NCBI RefSeq assembly: GCF_009765865.1
Contig: NZ_LMUQ01000026.1
Coordinates: 1-64,000 of the forward strand
DNA: 64,000 bases
Direction of reading: 5' to 3'
Source of the DNA: Acidisoma sp. L85
GTDB lineage: Bacteria; Pseudomonadota; Alphaproteobacteria; Acetobacterales; Acetobacteraceae
Positions 7,835 through 19,900 of the stretch are shown in pieces; position 1 is the stretch's first letter; each line of letters begins with the position of its first letter. The notes under the pieces were generated by a model. The model did not search any database. It had not been told where the DNA came from and saw nothing but the letters and a program-made list of their open reading frames with translations. The translations under genes and the position numbers were made by a program.

Positions 7835-10020
7835 GCAGCCGCCCAATCGATGCTGACCTCGCCCGCTCCTTCGGCCTGAACGCCGAGGAATATGCTCGCG
7901 TCCTTACCATCATGGGCCGCACGCCCAGTCTGACGGAACTCGGCATCTTCAGTGTGATGTGGTCGGAGCATTGCTCCTACAAATCGTCCCGCGTCTGGCT
8001 GAAGGAATTGCCGACCAAGGCCGCCTGGGTCGTCCACGGCCCTGGAGAGAACGCGGGCGTGGTCGATATCGGTGACAACCTCACCGCCATCTTCAAGATG
8101 GAGAGCCACAACCACCCGAGCTTCATCGAACCCTACCAGGGCGCCGCCACCGGCGTCGGCGGCATCCTGCGCGATGTCTTCACGATGGGCGCGCGGCCGA
8201 TCGCCAATCTCAACGCGTTGCGTTTTGGGCGCCCCGAGAATCCCCGCACCAAGCGCGTGGTCGATGGCGTCGTGCGCGGTATCGGCGGCTACGGCAATTG
8301 CGTCGGCGTGCCCACCGTGGGCGGCGAGGTGAATTTCCACGCCGCCTATGACGGCAATCCGCTGGTCAATGCGATGACCGTTGGCATCGCCCCGCGCGAC
8401 CGCATCTTCCTCTCGGCCGCCGCAGGCCAGGGCAACCCCGTGGTCTATGTCGGCTCCAAGACCGGGCGGGACGGCATCCACGGCGCGACCATGGCCTCGG
8501 CCGAATTCGCCGCCGATTCGGAGGAGAAGCGCCCGACCGTGCAGGTCGGCGATCCTTTCACCGAGAAGCTGCTCATCGAGGCTTGCCTCGAACTCATGGC
8601 GACCGATGCGATCATCGCCATCCAGGACATGGGCGCTGCCGGCCTCACCAGTTCGGCGGTCGAGATGGCAGGCAAGGGTGGCGTCGGCATTTCGCTCGAC
8701 CTCGATGCGGTGCCGCAGCGCGAGACCGCCATGACGGCCTATGAGATGATGCTGTCCGAGAGCCAGGAACGCATGCTCATGGTGCTGGACCCGGCGCGGG
8801 AAGGCGTGGCGCGGGCGATTTTCGAGAAATGGGATCTCGACTTCGCGGTGATCGGCCGTATCACGGATACCGGCCACATCGTGGTCTCCCATAAGGGCCA
8901 GATCGAGGCCGATATCCCGCTACAGCCGCTGGCCGATGAGGCGCCGCTGTACCGGCGGCCCTTCATCCTGCCAGTGGCACCAGCAGTACTCGATCACGCG
9001 GCGATCGAAAGCCCTGTCTCATTGAAGGACGCGCTGCTGACGCTCATCGCCTGCCCGGACCTGTGCTCGCGCGCCTGGATCTGGAACCAGTATGACGCGG
9101 CGGTGGGCGGCCAGACGGTGAAGCGGCCGGGCGCCGCCGATGCCGCCATCGTCCGGATCGAGGGTTCCCGCCGCGCGCTGGCGCTCACCACCGACTGTAC
9201 GCCGCGCTATTGCCAGGCGGATCCCCGCACCGGCGGCGCTCAGGCGGTGGCTGAGGCCTGGCGCAACATCACCGCGACGGGTGCTCGCCCGCTGGCCGTG
9301 ACCGACAACATGAACTTCGGCAATCCCGAGAAGCCCGAGATCATGGGCCAGTTCGCGGCGGCCATCCAGGGCATGGCGGCGGCCTGCACCGCGCTCGACT
9401 TCCCCGTCGTTTCCGGAAACGTAAGCCTTTACAACGAAACTGAGGGCCGCGGCATTTTGCCGACACCGGCCATCGGCGGCCTGGGCGTGATCGAGGATGC
9501 GGCCCGGGCGCGGGGCATCGCGCTGACGCCGGGGCTCGACCTGGTCGTGGTCGGCGAGGATGGCGGCTGGCTCGGCCAATCTCTTTGGCTGCGCGAGATC
9601 GCCGGGCGGGAGGAAGGCGCGCCGCCGCCTGTCGATCTGGTGCGGGAACGTCGGCATGGTGACTTCGTGCGCCACCAGATCGCGGCGGGCGATGTGGCTG
9701 CCTGCCACGACGTCTCGGATGGCGGCCTGCTGATCGCGGTCGCCGAGATGGCGCTGGCGGGCGATACGGGCGTGGCGCTGCTCGACCAGCCGGACGCCGT
9801 CACGGCGCATGGCTTTTGGTTCGGCGAGGATCAGGCCCGGTATGTGGTGGCGCTCGCCGATGGCACACCGCTACTCTCGGCGGCGCATACGGCCGGTATT
9901 TCCGCCCGGCTCATCGGCCGATCCGGCGGCCGGGATTTGACTTTGCCTGGCGGCGTTTCGATATCCTTGGCTACACTACGGGAGGCGCATGGGCGCTTCT
10001 TTGCCGAATGGATGGCGTGA
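7831..10020 (+). CDS. purL: Phosphoribosylformylglycinamidine synthase, synthetase subunit PurL
   Basis: 729 residues, the small PurL type that works with separate PurS and PurQ. It uses ATP and ammonia to convert FGAR to FGAM. Active-site segments include [49 protein letters not shown] and the duplicated synthetase half with [12 protein letters not shown] and [11 protein letters not shown]. The start overlaps the end of purQ. It is followed 15 bp downstream by a BolA-like gene and then grxD, so iron-sulfur/redox genes may share the transcript. Confidence 0.98.
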   Translation: MSSRPIDADLARSFGLNAEEYARVLTIMGRTPSLTELGIFSVMWSEHCSYKSSRVWLKELPTKAAWVVHGPGENAGVVDIGDNLTAIFKMESHNHPSFIEPYQGAATGVGGILRDVFTMGARPIANLNALRFGRPENPRTKRVVDGVVRGIGGYGNCVGVPTVGGEVNFHAAYDGNPLVNAMTVGIAPRDRIFLSAAAGQGNPVVYVGSKTGRDGIHGATMASAEFAADSEEKRPTVQVGDPFTEKLLIEACLELMATDAIIAIQDMGAAGLTSSAVEMAGKGGVGISLDLDAVPQRETAMTAYEMMLSESQERMLMVLDPAREGVARAIFEKWDLDFAVIGRITDTGHIVVSHKGQIEADIPLQPLADEAPLYRRPFILPVAPAVLDHAAIESPVSLKDALLTLIACPDLCSRAWIWNQYDAAVGGQTVKRPGAADAAIVRIEGSRRALALTTDCTPRYCQADPRTGGAQAVAEAWRNITATGARPLAVTDNMNFGNPEKPEIMGQFAAAIQGMAAACTALDFPVVSGNVSLYNETEGRGILPTPAIGGLGVIEDAARARGIALTPGLDLVVVGEDGGWLGQSLWLREIAGREEGAPPPVDLVRERRHGDFVRHQIAAGDVAACHDVSDGGLLIAVAEMALAGDTGVALLDQPDAVTAHGFWFGEDQARYVVALADGTPLLSAAHTAGISARLIGRSGGRDLTLPGGVSISLATLREAHGRFFAEWMA

Positions 10021-10035
10021 ACCGAGGAAAACACG

Positions 10036-10269
10036 ATGGCGATGTCGGCCGGCGCGATCGAGAGCCTCATTCTGGCGGCTATTCCCGACGCGCGGGTGAC
10101 CGTCGAGGATTTGGCGGGGGATGGTGACCACTACGCTGCTACAGTGGTCAGTGAGCAGTTTCGTGGCTTATCCCGCCTGAAGCAGCACCAGCTGATTTAC
10201 GCCGCCTTGCAAGGACGCATGGGCGGCGAATTGCATGCCTTGGCCTTGCAGACCTCGGCGCCCGAATAA
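10036..10269 (+). CDS. BolA-family protein
   Basis: 77 residues. BolA proteins pair with monothiol CGFS glutaredoxins to hold or transfer [2Fe-2S] clusters and sense iron or redox state. The sequence carries the class II KH-like core, with SRLKQHQLIYAALQGRM containing the conserved His, and ends LHALALQT. It lies 15 bases after purL and 13 bases before grxD, its expected partner, which is strong contextual support. The first codons MAM allow starts two residues apart. Confidence 0.93.
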   Translation: MAMSAGAIESLILAAIPDARVTVEDLAGDGDHYAATVVSEQFRGLSRLKQHQLIYAALQGRMGGELHALALQTSAPE

Positions 10270-10282
10270 GGAAGATCAGACA

Positions 10283-10642
10283 ATGTCCCAGAGCCTCGTT
10301 ACGGAGCGGATCCAAAAGGATATCGCCGAGAACCCCGTCATGCTGTTCATGAAGGGCACCGCGATGTTTCCGCAATGCGGATTCTCCGCCCGCGTAGTGC
10401 AGATCCTCAGCCACATGAACGTGCCGTTCAAGACCGCGAATGTGCTCGAAGACCCTGCTCTGCGCGACGGCATCAAGCAGTTCTCGAACTGGCCGACCGT
10501 GCCGCAGCTCTACGTCCAGGGCGAATTCATCGGGGGCTGCGACATTATTACCGAGATGTTCCAGGCCGGCGAGCTGGCGACCCTTTTCGCCGAGAAGGGT
10601 CTGGTCGAGCCCGAGGCCGCCCCTCAAGCCGTCAGCGCCTGA
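10283..10642 (+). CDS. grxD: Monothiol glutaredoxin (Grx4/GrxD type)
   Basis: 119 residues. Binds a glutathione-ligated [2Fe-2S] cluster and works with BolA in iron-sulfur trafficking. Key features: GSH-binding Lys24 in LFMKGT, CGFS at residues 32-35, TVPQLYVQGEF and GGCDII. The frame is open 16 codons further upstream but would overlap bolA; the ATG at 10283 with AAGGAAGA upstream fits the family start. It ends just before a strong hairpin at 10651-10676, which probably terminates the purS-grxD transcript. Confidence 0.97.
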   Translation: MSQSLVTERIQKDIAENPVMLFMKGTAMFPQCGFSARVVQILSHMNVPFKTANVLEDPALRDGIKQFSNWPTVPQLYVQGEFIGGCDIITEMFQAGELATLFAEKGLVEPEAAPQAVSA

Positions 10643-10650
10643 CATTCGCA

Positions 10651-10676
10651 CTGGGCGGAACGTGTGGTCCGCCCAG
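10651..10676 (+). terminator. Hairpin after grxD
   Basis: Perfect 9-bp stem CTGGGCGGA / TCCGCCCAG with an eight-base loop (ACGTGTGG), starting eight bases after the grxD stop. No long T tract follows, as is common in GC-rich genomes. Probable end of the purS-purQ-purL-bolA-grxD unit. Confidence 0.6.
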
Positions 10677-10754
10677 GCTGCTCCATGATCCCCGGCAGCT
10701 AGGCGACCCTCCGGAAACCTTTGCTGTGACGTTACGTTGCTATATCGTATCGAT

Positions 10755-11681
10755 ATGGCAGTGCACATCGCCGTCCTCATCGCTGCGCGGAACGTCGCCG
10801 CCTATGTGGCTTATGCGATCGAGTCGGTCATGGCTCAAACTCATCGCAACTGGACGCTTGTCGTTGTCGATGACGGCTCGACCGATCGCACCGGAGAGGT
10901 CACAGCGCGCTACAACGATCCCCGTATCCTTCAGCTAAGACAGGCGGCCCAGGGTGTCTCCGCGGCCCGCAACGCGGCTTCAGCGGGGGCGGGGGCGCCC
11001 GATGCGCTGCTGTTTCTGGATGCGGATGACTGGCTCGCGCCAAACGCTCTGGCGCGGCTCGCTGCTGCCCTGATGGCGGATCCGTCCGCTGTCGCCGCCC
11101 ACGCGCCCTATGCCTTTGTCGCGGAAGGCGCGACACCTCGGCGGCCGGGGAAAGTGGAGCGGCATGCGCCGGCCGCTCCGGCCGATCTGCTGCCCAGGCT
11201 CATACGCGGCAATATATTCGTGAATGGCGGCCATGTGCTCATCCGCAGCTCGGCCTGGATGAAGGCAGGCCACTTCCGCCGGGAGCTGAGCTTTGGCGAG
11301 GACTGGGAATTCTGGACGAGACTGGCGCTGCGCGGACGTTTCGTCGCGGTCAGCGGTCCGCCCGTCCTCTTCGTGCGTCGCCGCGACGGCAGCGCCATGC
11401 GACGCTTCGCGGCTGATCCCGCCGCCTATCGTCCGGCTTTGGCGGCGATCGCCACCAACCGCCAGCTCGCGATCCGGCTAGGCCCGGCCAGGCTCGAGCG
11501 TCTCGTTCGCGTCGCGGCGGCGGAGGTGAGCTGGACCGTTGGATGGGAACTGCTGCGGCGGGGCCGCCGCCGGGCAGGCGTTTCCAGCTTGCGCCGAGGT
11601 CTGCGCGCCAAGCCCGGACCGCGCCGCGCTGCGCTTCTGGCGCTGGTCGCCTGTGGGCTCCTCAGCCGCCGGAGAGTTTGA
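10755..11681 (+). CDS. Family 2 glycosyltransferase
   Basis: 308 residues from the ATG at 10755; the frame opens at a TTG six codons earlier. GT-A fold: IAVLIAARNVAAYV at the N-terminus, DDGSTD at residues 39-44, the metal-binding DADD at 89-92 and the acceptor-side segment FGEDWEFWTRLALRG. It transfers a nucleotide-activated sugar to an unknown acceptor at the inner face of the membrane; no membrane segment is obvious apart from a hydrophobic C-terminus (RRAALLALVACGLL). The downstream neighbour is a PfkB kinase, with no other envelope genes nearby, so the glycan it serves is not evident. Confidence 0.88.
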   Translation: MAVHIAVLIAARNVAAYVAYAIESVMAQTHRNWTLVVVDDGSTDRTGEVTARYNDPRILQLRQAAQGVSAARNAASAGAGAPDALLFLDADDWLAPNALARLAAALMADPSAVAAHAPYAFVAEGATPRRPGKVERHAPAAPADLLPRLIRGNIFVNGGHVLIRSSAWMKAGHFRRELSFGEDWEFWTRLALRGRFVAVSGPPVLFVRRRDGSAMRRFAADPAAYRPALAAIATNRQLAIRLGPARLERLVRVAAAEVSWTVGWELLRRGRRRAGVSSLRRGLRAKPGPRRAALLALVACGLLSRRRV

Positions 11682-11792
11682 TCCGCGCGGCCATGGCGCA
11701 GGGTCGGGCGGCTTGGCGTCTGGCACGAGGTCGCTCATGTTACCTGTCCCACCGGCGCAACTTAAGCGGCGGTGGATGGGAGGGGACCGCAC

Positions 11793-12743
11793 ATGGCCCA
11801 TGACGTTGTCTCGTTGGGAGAATTGCTGATCGACCTCGTGCCGCTGCCCGACGAAGGCCAGGGGCTGAGCTTTGTCGCGAAGCCCGGTGGCGCGCCGGGC
11901 AATGCCGCCGTCGGTCTCGCCAAGCTCGGCCGCTCGGTCGCGATGCTGAGCAAGGTCGGTGCCGACGCCTTCGGCCGCTTGCTGACCTCGACCGTCGAGG
12001 CGGCGGGCGTCTCCATCGCTGGCATCGCCGTCTCGCCGGTCCATCGCACCGGCTTGGCAGTGGTGACTCTGGATGCCGGCGGTGACCGGGACTTCCTGTT
12101 CTATCGGGAGAACTGCGCCGACGTGAACTTCTCGGTCGAGGAGGTGCGGGAGGATCTCATCCGAGCCGCCGGAATTCTCCATGTGAACAGCCTGGTGCTG
12201 GCCAGCCCGATCTCCGCCGACGCGCAGCGGCACGCGATCTCCGTCGCGCACAAGGCGGGGATTCTGATCTCGGCCGACCCCAATCTTCGCCCGCTCCTCT
12301 GGGCCGATCGCGCGGCGATGGTCGCGGCGGCGCGGGAAGTGGTGGGAACCGCCAATATCCTCAAGATCGGCGAGGACGAACTTGCGACCATCACCGGGAT
12401 CAGCGACCCGCATGAGGCTCTGAGGTCCCTGTGGCACCCCGGCCTTCAGGTCGCCGCCATCACGGCCGGCGCGCGGGGTGCGACCATCGTGACGCCTGAT
12501 GAGCGAGTGACGGTGCAGGGCATGCCGGTCCGCGTCGTCGATACCACCGGGGCCGGTGATGCCTTCATGGCCGCCTTCCTGGCCGGGCTGCTCGACTCAG
12601 GCTTCGATCTCTCGCGGGTCTCGCTGGAGAAGATCGGCATCGAGGCCTGTGCTTTCGGCGCCATCACCACCACCGCCGCCGGCGGCATGGACGCCATGCC
12701 GGACCGCGACAAATTGGAGAGTTTTCTAGGCGACAGGAGCTAG
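11793..12743 (+). CDS. PfkB-family carbohydrate kinase (fructokinase-like)
   Basis: 316 residues from ATG 11793, with GGAGGGGACC about 10 bases upstream. The N-terminal SLGELLIDLVP and GGAPGNAAVGLAKLG form the sugar-binding lid region. The C-terminal DTTGAGDAFMAAFLAG contains the anion hole and catalytic Asp. Ribokinase/fructokinase superfamily; fructose is the most likely substrate by similarity of the N-terminus to bacterial fructokinases, but substrate cannot be read from sequence alone. It stands alone between a glycosyltransferase and dksA. Confidence 0.9.
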   Translation: MAHDVVSLGELLIDLVPLPDEGQGLSFVAKPGGAPGNAAVGLAKLGRSVAMLSKVGADAFGRLLTSTVEAAGVSIAGIAVSPVHRTGLAVVTLDAGGDRDFLFYRENCADVNFSVEEVREDLIRAAGILHVNSLVLASPISADAQRHAISVAHKAGILISADPNLRPLLWADRAAMVAAAREVVGTANILKIGEDELATITGISDPHEALRSLWHPGLQVAAITAGARGATIVTPDERVTVQGMPVRVVDTTGAGDAFMAAFLAGLLDSGFDLSRVSLEKIGIEACAFGAITTTAAGGMDAMPDRDKLESFLGDRS

Positions 12744-12916
12744 ATCGGACGCCGCCTTCCGCCCGGTCTCTGAGATGACGCGGGGGCGGGAGATTGCAGA
12801 ACGTTGAACTTACGCCAATCTGCTTGGCGGCGCCGGAGGGCGCAGCTATAAGCCGCCTCGCTCGGCCGGATACATTCCGTAAACGGTTGCCGTGCGATAG
12901 CGGAGATCAAGCCCGC

Positions 12917-13333
12917 ATGATGGTGACGCTGCCACAAGACTACCAGCCGCTCGAGGAGGAGGAGTTCATGAACCCCCTCCATACCGAGTATTTCCGCCGC
13001 AAGCTGCTGCGCTGGCGTTCCGACCTCCTCAAAGAGGCAAATGGCACCCTGGCTAGCCTGTCCGAAGGAGGAATCCACGAGGCCGATATAACCGACCGCG
13101 CGAGTGTGGAGACAGACCGCGCCCTGGAACTCCGCACGCGGGACCGCGCGCGCAAGCTCATCGCCAAGATCGACCAGGCGCTGCAGCGGATCGAAAACGG
13201 ATCCTACGGCTATTGCGAGGATACCGGCGAGCCGATCGGCCTCCGACGGTTGGAGGCGCGGCCGATCGCTACGCTCTCGATCGAGGCACAAGAGCGCCAT
13301 GAGCGCATGGAGCGTGTGCACCGCGACGACTAG
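12917..13333 (+). CDS. dksA: RNA polymerase-binding transcription factor DksA
   Basis: 138 residues from the ATG at 12917 (next ATG at 12920); GGAG lies about 11 bases upstream. An upstream TTG at 12794 would add 41 residues of unlike composition and is rejected. DksA inserts a coiled coil into the RNA polymerase secondary channel and, with ppGpp, adjusts rRNA and amino acid promoters. The coiled coil is about residues 20-95 (YFRRKLLRWRSDLLKEANG... to RDRARKLIAKIDQAL). The C-terminal globular domain GSYGYCEDTGEPIGLRRLE has only one Cys, so the four-cysteine zinc site of enteric DksA is absent. Similar Cys-poor forms are usual among alphaproteobacteria. Confidence 0.95.
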   Translation: MMVTLPQDYQPLEEEEFMNPLHTEYFRRKLLRWRSDLLKEANGTLASLSEGGIHEADITDRASVETDRALELRTRDRARKLIAKIDQALQRIENGSYGYCEDTGEPIGLRRLEARPIATLSIEAQERHERMERVHRDD

Positions 13334-13366
13334 GCGCGAATTCTTCGTCGGCACTGGAACTGTACT

Positions 13367-13403
13367 GGGCGATGCGGCACTACTCCGCTCTGTCGCATCG
13401 CCC
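13367..13403 (+). terminator. Hairpin after dksA
   Basis: Perfect 10-bp stem GGGCGATGCG / CGCATCGCCC with a 17-base loop, 33 bases after the dksA stop. No T tract. Probable dksA terminator or 3-prime mRNA stabiliser; it isolates dksA from the orphan gene downstream. Confidence 0.5.
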
Positions 13404-13470
13404 GGGCAAGCTACGCTAAGTTAACCTTTTGTCTCGCAATGTCGAACTTCTTCGAAGAAGGAGACGACAC

Positions 13471-13803
13471 TTGCCTCAAGTAAATCGCTTCGACCCGAAC
13501 CGCGGGGTCATCAATGCTGGACTACAGAACGCCGAGAGGTTTGGAATTTCGGCGAACCCGCCCCCCAGCTCGCGACTTCCCGCGAATGTGGCCGGGCAGA
13601 CCGGCTTAGTGCCTAGGCAAACGGGCGGAAGTGGGAATCAGCAAAATACGGGCTACTCGTATCTACCGGATTTCGGTTTGAACGTTGGCGATACCTTCCT
13701 TGGTTTGGCTATGGGCGCCGCCGCTATGAATTGGATCAGGCACCGGCTCTGGCCGGCGCAGCCAGGTGGCCAGCCGGCACCAGGGGCAAACCAAAGACGA
13801 TAA
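13471..13803 (+). CDS. Small orphan protein with one hydrophobic segment (110 aa)
   Basis: The TTG at 13471 is preceded by AAGGAG with a seven-base spacer, which fixes this start over an upstream TTG at 13429. The 110-residue product begins MPQVNRFDPN. A polar Asn/Pro/Gly/Gln-rich stretch (1-63) is followed by SYLP at 63-66, a hydrophobic segment (about 73-88, GDTFLGLAMGAAAMNW), a basic patch IRHRLW and a Pro/Gln tail. No family recognised. Base composition is lower in GC than dksA and secG on either side. It resembles the small single-helix proteins at 28.5-32.2 kb. Possibly a secreted or membrane-inserted protein; function unknown. Confidence 0.6.
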   Translation: MPQVNRFDPNRGVINAGLQNAERFGISANPPPSSRLPANVAGQTGLVPRQTGGSGNQQNTGYSYLPDFGLNVGDTFLGLAMGAAAMNWIRHRLWPAQPGGQPAPGANQRR

Positions 13804-13871
13804 TGAAGCCCGGGTTTTGCAAGCGGGCGCCGATGCTCTAGAAGGCGCCCGTCTACCCCGAAAGGCCTCCT

Positions 13872-14252
13872 ATGTTTACCGTCCTGCTGGTCGTGCATGT
13901 CCTCGTCACCCTGGCGCTGATCGGCTCCGTGCTCATCCAGCGCAGTGAGGGCGGCGGATTGGGCATCGGCGGCGCTCAAGGCATGGGCAGCTTCATGACC
14001 GGGCGCGGCACGGCGAATCTGCTCACCCGCACCACGGCGGCGCTCGCCACCGTCTTTCTCGCGCTATCGCTGGTGCTGGCGCTGATGAGCCGCGGCAATT
14101 CCGGCGGCGCGAACTCGATCTTCAGCGCGCCGCCGCCGATCTCAACGGCCGCGACTCCGGCTATTCCCGCGGCGCCCGCCTCCAAGGCGGCGAAAGCCGC
14201 GCCGGCCGCGCCGTCCGTTCCCACGACTCCCGCAGCGCCCTCAACACCTTAA
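13872..14252 (+). CDS. secG: Protein-export membrane protein SecG
   Basis: 126 residues. SecG is the third subunit of the SecYEG translocon. Two membrane helices are visible (about 2-21, FTVLLVVHVLVTLALIGSVL, and about 54-72, ATVFLALSLVLALM), separated by the conserved QRSEGGGLGIGG and GTANLLTRTT cytoplasmic loop. The C-terminal tail (about 90-126) is rich in Ala, Pro and Lys and ends in proline repeats, common in alphaproteobacterial SecG. secG directly precedes pyrG, a common alphaproteobacterial order. Confidence 0.95.
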   Translation: MFTVLLVVHVLVTLALIGSVLIQRSEGGGLGIGGAQGMGSFMTGRGTANLLTRTTAALATVFLALSLVLALMSRGNSGGANSIFSAPPPISTAATPAIPAAPASKAAKAAPAAPSVPTTPAAPSTP

Positions 14253-14274
14253 CCGCCGCGTGGCTGCGTCACGC

Positions 14275-14297
14275 CCGGCCGGGGTTTCCTCGGCCGG
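14275..14297 (+). terminator. Short hairpin between secG and pyrG
   Basis: Stem CCGGCCG / CGGCCGG around a nine-base loop GGGTTTCCT, about 22 bases after secG and 26 before pyrG. Without a T run it may be an attenuating or processing structure rather than a full terminator. Confidence 0.35.
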
Positions 14298-14313
14298 CGG
14301 CGGACGTGTATGA

Positions 14314-15953
<1,640 letters not shown>

Positions 15954-15954
<1 letters not shown>

Positions 15955-16772
15955 TGGCGGTCGTGCGCATCCGTAACGTGGCGGTCGGCAACGACCTTCC
16001 CTTCGTCCTCATCGCCGGTCCCTGCCAGATCGAATCCGAGGCACATGCGCTGGAAGTGGCCGAGGCGCTAGTGGCGATCTGCGCGGCCGCCGGCATTCCG
16101 CTCATCTATAAGAGCAGCTTCGACAAGGCGAACCGCACCTCCGGCGGCGCGGAGCGTGGCGTGGGTTTGTCCAAGGGCCTCGCCATCCTCGCTGGCGTGC
16201 GCGAGCGTTTCGGTGTGCCGGTTCTGACCGACGTGCATGATGCGGCGCAGTGCCGCCCCGTCGCCGAAGCCGTGGACGTGTTGCAGATCCCGGCGTTTCT
16301 CTGCCGCCAGACGGATCTGCTGCTGGCGGCTGGCGAGACGGGTGCCGCCGTCAACGTCAAGAAAGGCCAGTTCCTGGCGCCCTGGGACATGAAGCATGTC
16401 GCCGCCAAGATCGCTTCCACCGGCAACGAGCGCATTCTGCTGACGGAACGTGGTGCGAGCTTCGGCTACAACACATTGGTGACGGACTTCCGCGGCCTGC
16501 CCGAGATGGCGCGCACCGGCTACCCCGTGGTCTTCGATGCCACGCATTCGGTGCAGCAGCCGGGCGGGCAGGGCGGTGCCTCCGGCGGGCAGCGCGAATA
16601 TGCGCCGGTGCTCGCACGCGCGGCTTTGGCGGTGGGTTGCGCCGCGATCTTCATGGAAACGCATCCCGATCCGGATCATGCGCCGTCCGACGGACCGAAC
16701 ATGATCCCGCTACGCGAGATGCCGGCGGTGCTGGCGCGGCTGAAGGCCATCGATCGCGTCATTAAAGGATAG
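15954..16772 (+). CDS. kdsA: 3-deoxy-8-phosphooctulonate synthase (KDO-8-P synthase)
   Basis: 272 residues. Condenses phosphoenolpyruvate with arabinose 5-phosphate to KDO 8-phosphate for lipopolysaccharide core synthesis. Motifs: AGPCQIESE near residue 24, YKSSFDKANRTS, TDVHD, and the C-terminal ATHSVQQPGGQGGASGGQRE and METHPDPDHAPSDGPN. The Cys in AGPCQIE marks the metal-dependent class (as in Aquifex) rather than the metal-free enteric class that has Asn there. Overlaps the pyrG stop by one base. Confidence 0.97.
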
Positions 16773-16862
16773 GCTGGCCGCGATCATGACGGTCGTACGA
16801 TCCGGGCGGATTGCTCGAGTGGCACCGAGTTTTTATGAAGCGGCGATTACCAAACCCATAAT

Positions 16863-16890
16863 TTGACGCGCAGGTTTACAACACTTAAAT
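16863..16890 (+). promoter_or_regulatory. Candidate sigma70-type promoter of the 1,217-aa orphan
   Basis: TTGACG at 16863-16868, 16-base spacer, TTAAAT at 16885-16890, about 86 bases upstream of the ATG at 16977. The surrounding 100 bases are distinctly AT-rich against kdsA. No enterobacterial-type hrp box was recognised here. Confidence 0.35.
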
Positions 16891-16976
16891 CAATACGATG
16901 TCGAAAATTTGAGGAAAGATCTTCACGAAACCAAAAGCTTTTTGCTGCTCCACTGTCGGTGCGGAGGAAAGCAAAA

Positions 16977-19900
16977 ATGGTTACCGCGCATCTCTGGGGG
17001 CATGATCCTGCCCCGTTCACACGCCAGCATAGGCCCGAGGACACAAGAAATTCGGCTGCCTTTGATGCCGGCCTCAAAGAGGCTCGTTCGGTGCCGAAGG
17101 ATATCTCTGAACCGAAGCTTCGCGGTCCGCCACCATCCTTAAGACCACGCGTCGCGCGGAAAGCGCATGAGCCCTCCCCAGCCAAGGTTGAAGGCGAACC
17201 TGTTTCAACGATCGATTGGAGCGATCCAGAGGCGGTTCGTCACTTCCTGATCGAGCTCCACAATAAGGAACCCAAAACAGCGGTTGCCAACGAAATCTTC
17301 CGAAACGGGATCATCAACCCTCGTGCGCTCGAGGGTTTTACGCGGGACTTCGCCAAGGAGTTAAAGTCACTGCCGCCCGGCGCGGATAGGGACGCCCTTG
17401 CACCACTTATCGCGAAACTCGAAGGACTGCCGGGCCGTCTCTACCAGGATTGCGTCGGGCTTGCCGCCAAAACGCCGGGCGAGCCTCTCGATCCGGCGCT
17501 GGCGATCGAACACCTCGCCGACCTGTTTGACGACATGCTGTTGGCCTGTAATCAAGCCAAGAAGAACGCGTCGACGGAGGACGGCAAGGCGCTTATCGGC
17601 TGGCTTGCCGCCATGATGCTGGCATCTAAGCGGATGGCGCGCACCAACTCGATCATTCCACTGATCGAACTTGCGGGGGTGGAGGGCTTCGCAGCACTCA
17701 AGAAAACGGCTCATCAGCATGGAATTCCCAGATCCGGGCATTCCGTTACTTATGGCGACAATGTCGGCGTGCAGGGCGGTGTTGGCCTTACCAAAGGAAA
17801 TAGTGGCATCTTCAATATTAGCGCCCTCCTTCCGGTGGGCCTGCAGCGAACCATCAGTTGGTCACGCGACAAGGACGGCGACCTCAACCGCTACAAGCTA
17901 ACGGGCTTCAAGGCCGGGTTGAAGGCAAGCTTCGGCGTTTTTGCGGCGGTCTCAGCTAGTCTGGGCTTTTCCGTTTTGGCTGAATGGGGCCGTTATCTCG
18001 AATCAAGCATGGATGCGCCGGGCATGGCAGTCGCGGCCTCGCAATATAGTGTTTTCCAAGGGCCCATCGGCAATCTCTTCTCCCACCGAGCAAATCGCGG
18101 CGCGCGCGAAAGGCATGAGGCGACACGAAGCTTCAAGAGTTTCTGGAGGCTCTTTTTTAGCGGTCATCGTGATCCGCTGCCAAACAAGCTGCCATACTTC
18201 ATGAACGCCGAAAAAATGGGAAAAGGGGTGAGCAGGGTCGGCATTCATCAGGCCGGCAGCCAGGTGGGCGCTTATCTCGATGCAGCGAGAGGTGGGCATC
18301 ATCATACAAATGCAATCGATCGCATGCTGCGCAAATACCTCCCGCGTAATAAAGATTTCGAGCGGATTGCTGAACGACAGGAGAATCCTGAGAACGCGCT
18401 CGCAGCGCTTTACCTCGACAATTACAACCAGAGGATTTCCGGGCCGGACAATGTGACAGATGCGAAATTGAAGGGAGACCCGCGCGCCTGGCAGCAGTTC
18501 ACCGCAGCCGTCAATGCCGATCTCCGATTTACACCCCTCTCGGCGGAGGCAGTCACCGGCGGAACGCTCAAGAATGTTTTTAATACTCGGATCGCCGGGA
18601 ATGCCGATCTGCTCGGGCAGCTTTACATCAAAAAACGAAGTGTCCGGCTCTCACGAACTAACAGGCCCATCGCCGAGATGATGAACATTGGCTACCTGAA
18701 AGAGAGCGACGAGGGCTTTAAATTCTTGGGACGTCTTTGGCATGATTATGGCGAGGCCGGCACCGCCCCCTCCGGGCCGCGCGCCACGCATCCGGCTTTG
18801 CGCCTTTCCAAGAAATTCTGGCCAATGTTCGGACAGAACAAACCTCATGCTCGGTATTTTGACGACGCGCGACGCAGATTTTACGGCGATCCGGCAGCGA
18901 TGGCGGACCATCATTTCCACGTGGCGGCCGAGCTCAGGGATGGCGGCGATCCGGTCGAGCTCATGAAACAGATCGATCGCAATCTGGATCGTCTCGTCGA
19001 GACGTACAAGGGCTTCATGTCCGACGTCGACGATGCGATGCCGGGCAACTTCTTTTCGCCCGAGCCAGCGCTGGACCGGATCAACCAGAACATTTTTGGG
19101 GGCGACTATCCGCTGGATGGAACGCCGGAGGCAACGCTCAAGATCCAGGCCGATGGCGTCAACAGCTTTTCTCTGGCGCTGTCGGACCTGGCGTTATCGA
19201 TTGCTGCCGCGAAGCACGAGGGGTCTCTCCGCGAACCCAATCCTGAGGCGGATAAGCTTGGACAGGCGCTCGACGCGCGGTACAAGGACGTCGCCAAGTT
19301 ATTGAGTAGCGAGTCATTTGCGATGCCGCGCCGCGATTCCCGCCGCCGGGCTGTCTTTCGGACCGCGGCTGCTTCGACGAAACTGACAACCTATGGGGAA
19401 TTCGATTTCGCGCTAAACTTCTTAAACCTCGGCCAGATGCTCGCTAACGTCAACAGCGCGGTTCTCCCAGTCCTGCCTTTCCAGCCCCAGGGCCAAGCCG
19501 AGGTCACGCTCTTTTTCGAGAGGGACGTGGTCAAACTTCACTCGGATCCGGGTCGTGTCGGAACCTACTGGACGCATGGCATGTCGGCGCAAACGCTGCA
19601 TGGACTTGGTGTGGCGAAGCGATTTTTTCAGAAACTATTCGGGAAAGGGCGCAATGAAATCCCGCCAGAAGATGTGGATGAAGATCTTCTAAAAGAGATC
19701 AAGCTCCATGGATTTCAAAGCTTGATCAACAATAATTGGTTTTTCAATGTAACCAAAGTCTATCATCGTCTGCCTGACGTCGCCCGTCATTCGCTTGTGG
19801 AGAAGCTCGAGACCAGGACCGTCTACCGGGGCCACACCAACAGCACCAGCTTTCCCACACCAAACCTGGCGTCGGCGGCTATGGCCCATGGTATCCCAGC

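Noticed and set aside
7639-8892. 417-codon minus-strand frame
   Set aside because: Antisense to purQ/purL; His/Asp/Gly-rich shadow composition.
12794-12916. N-terminal extension of dksA from an upstream TTG
   Set aside because: The added residues are unlike DksA and there is a ribosome site before the ATG at 12917.
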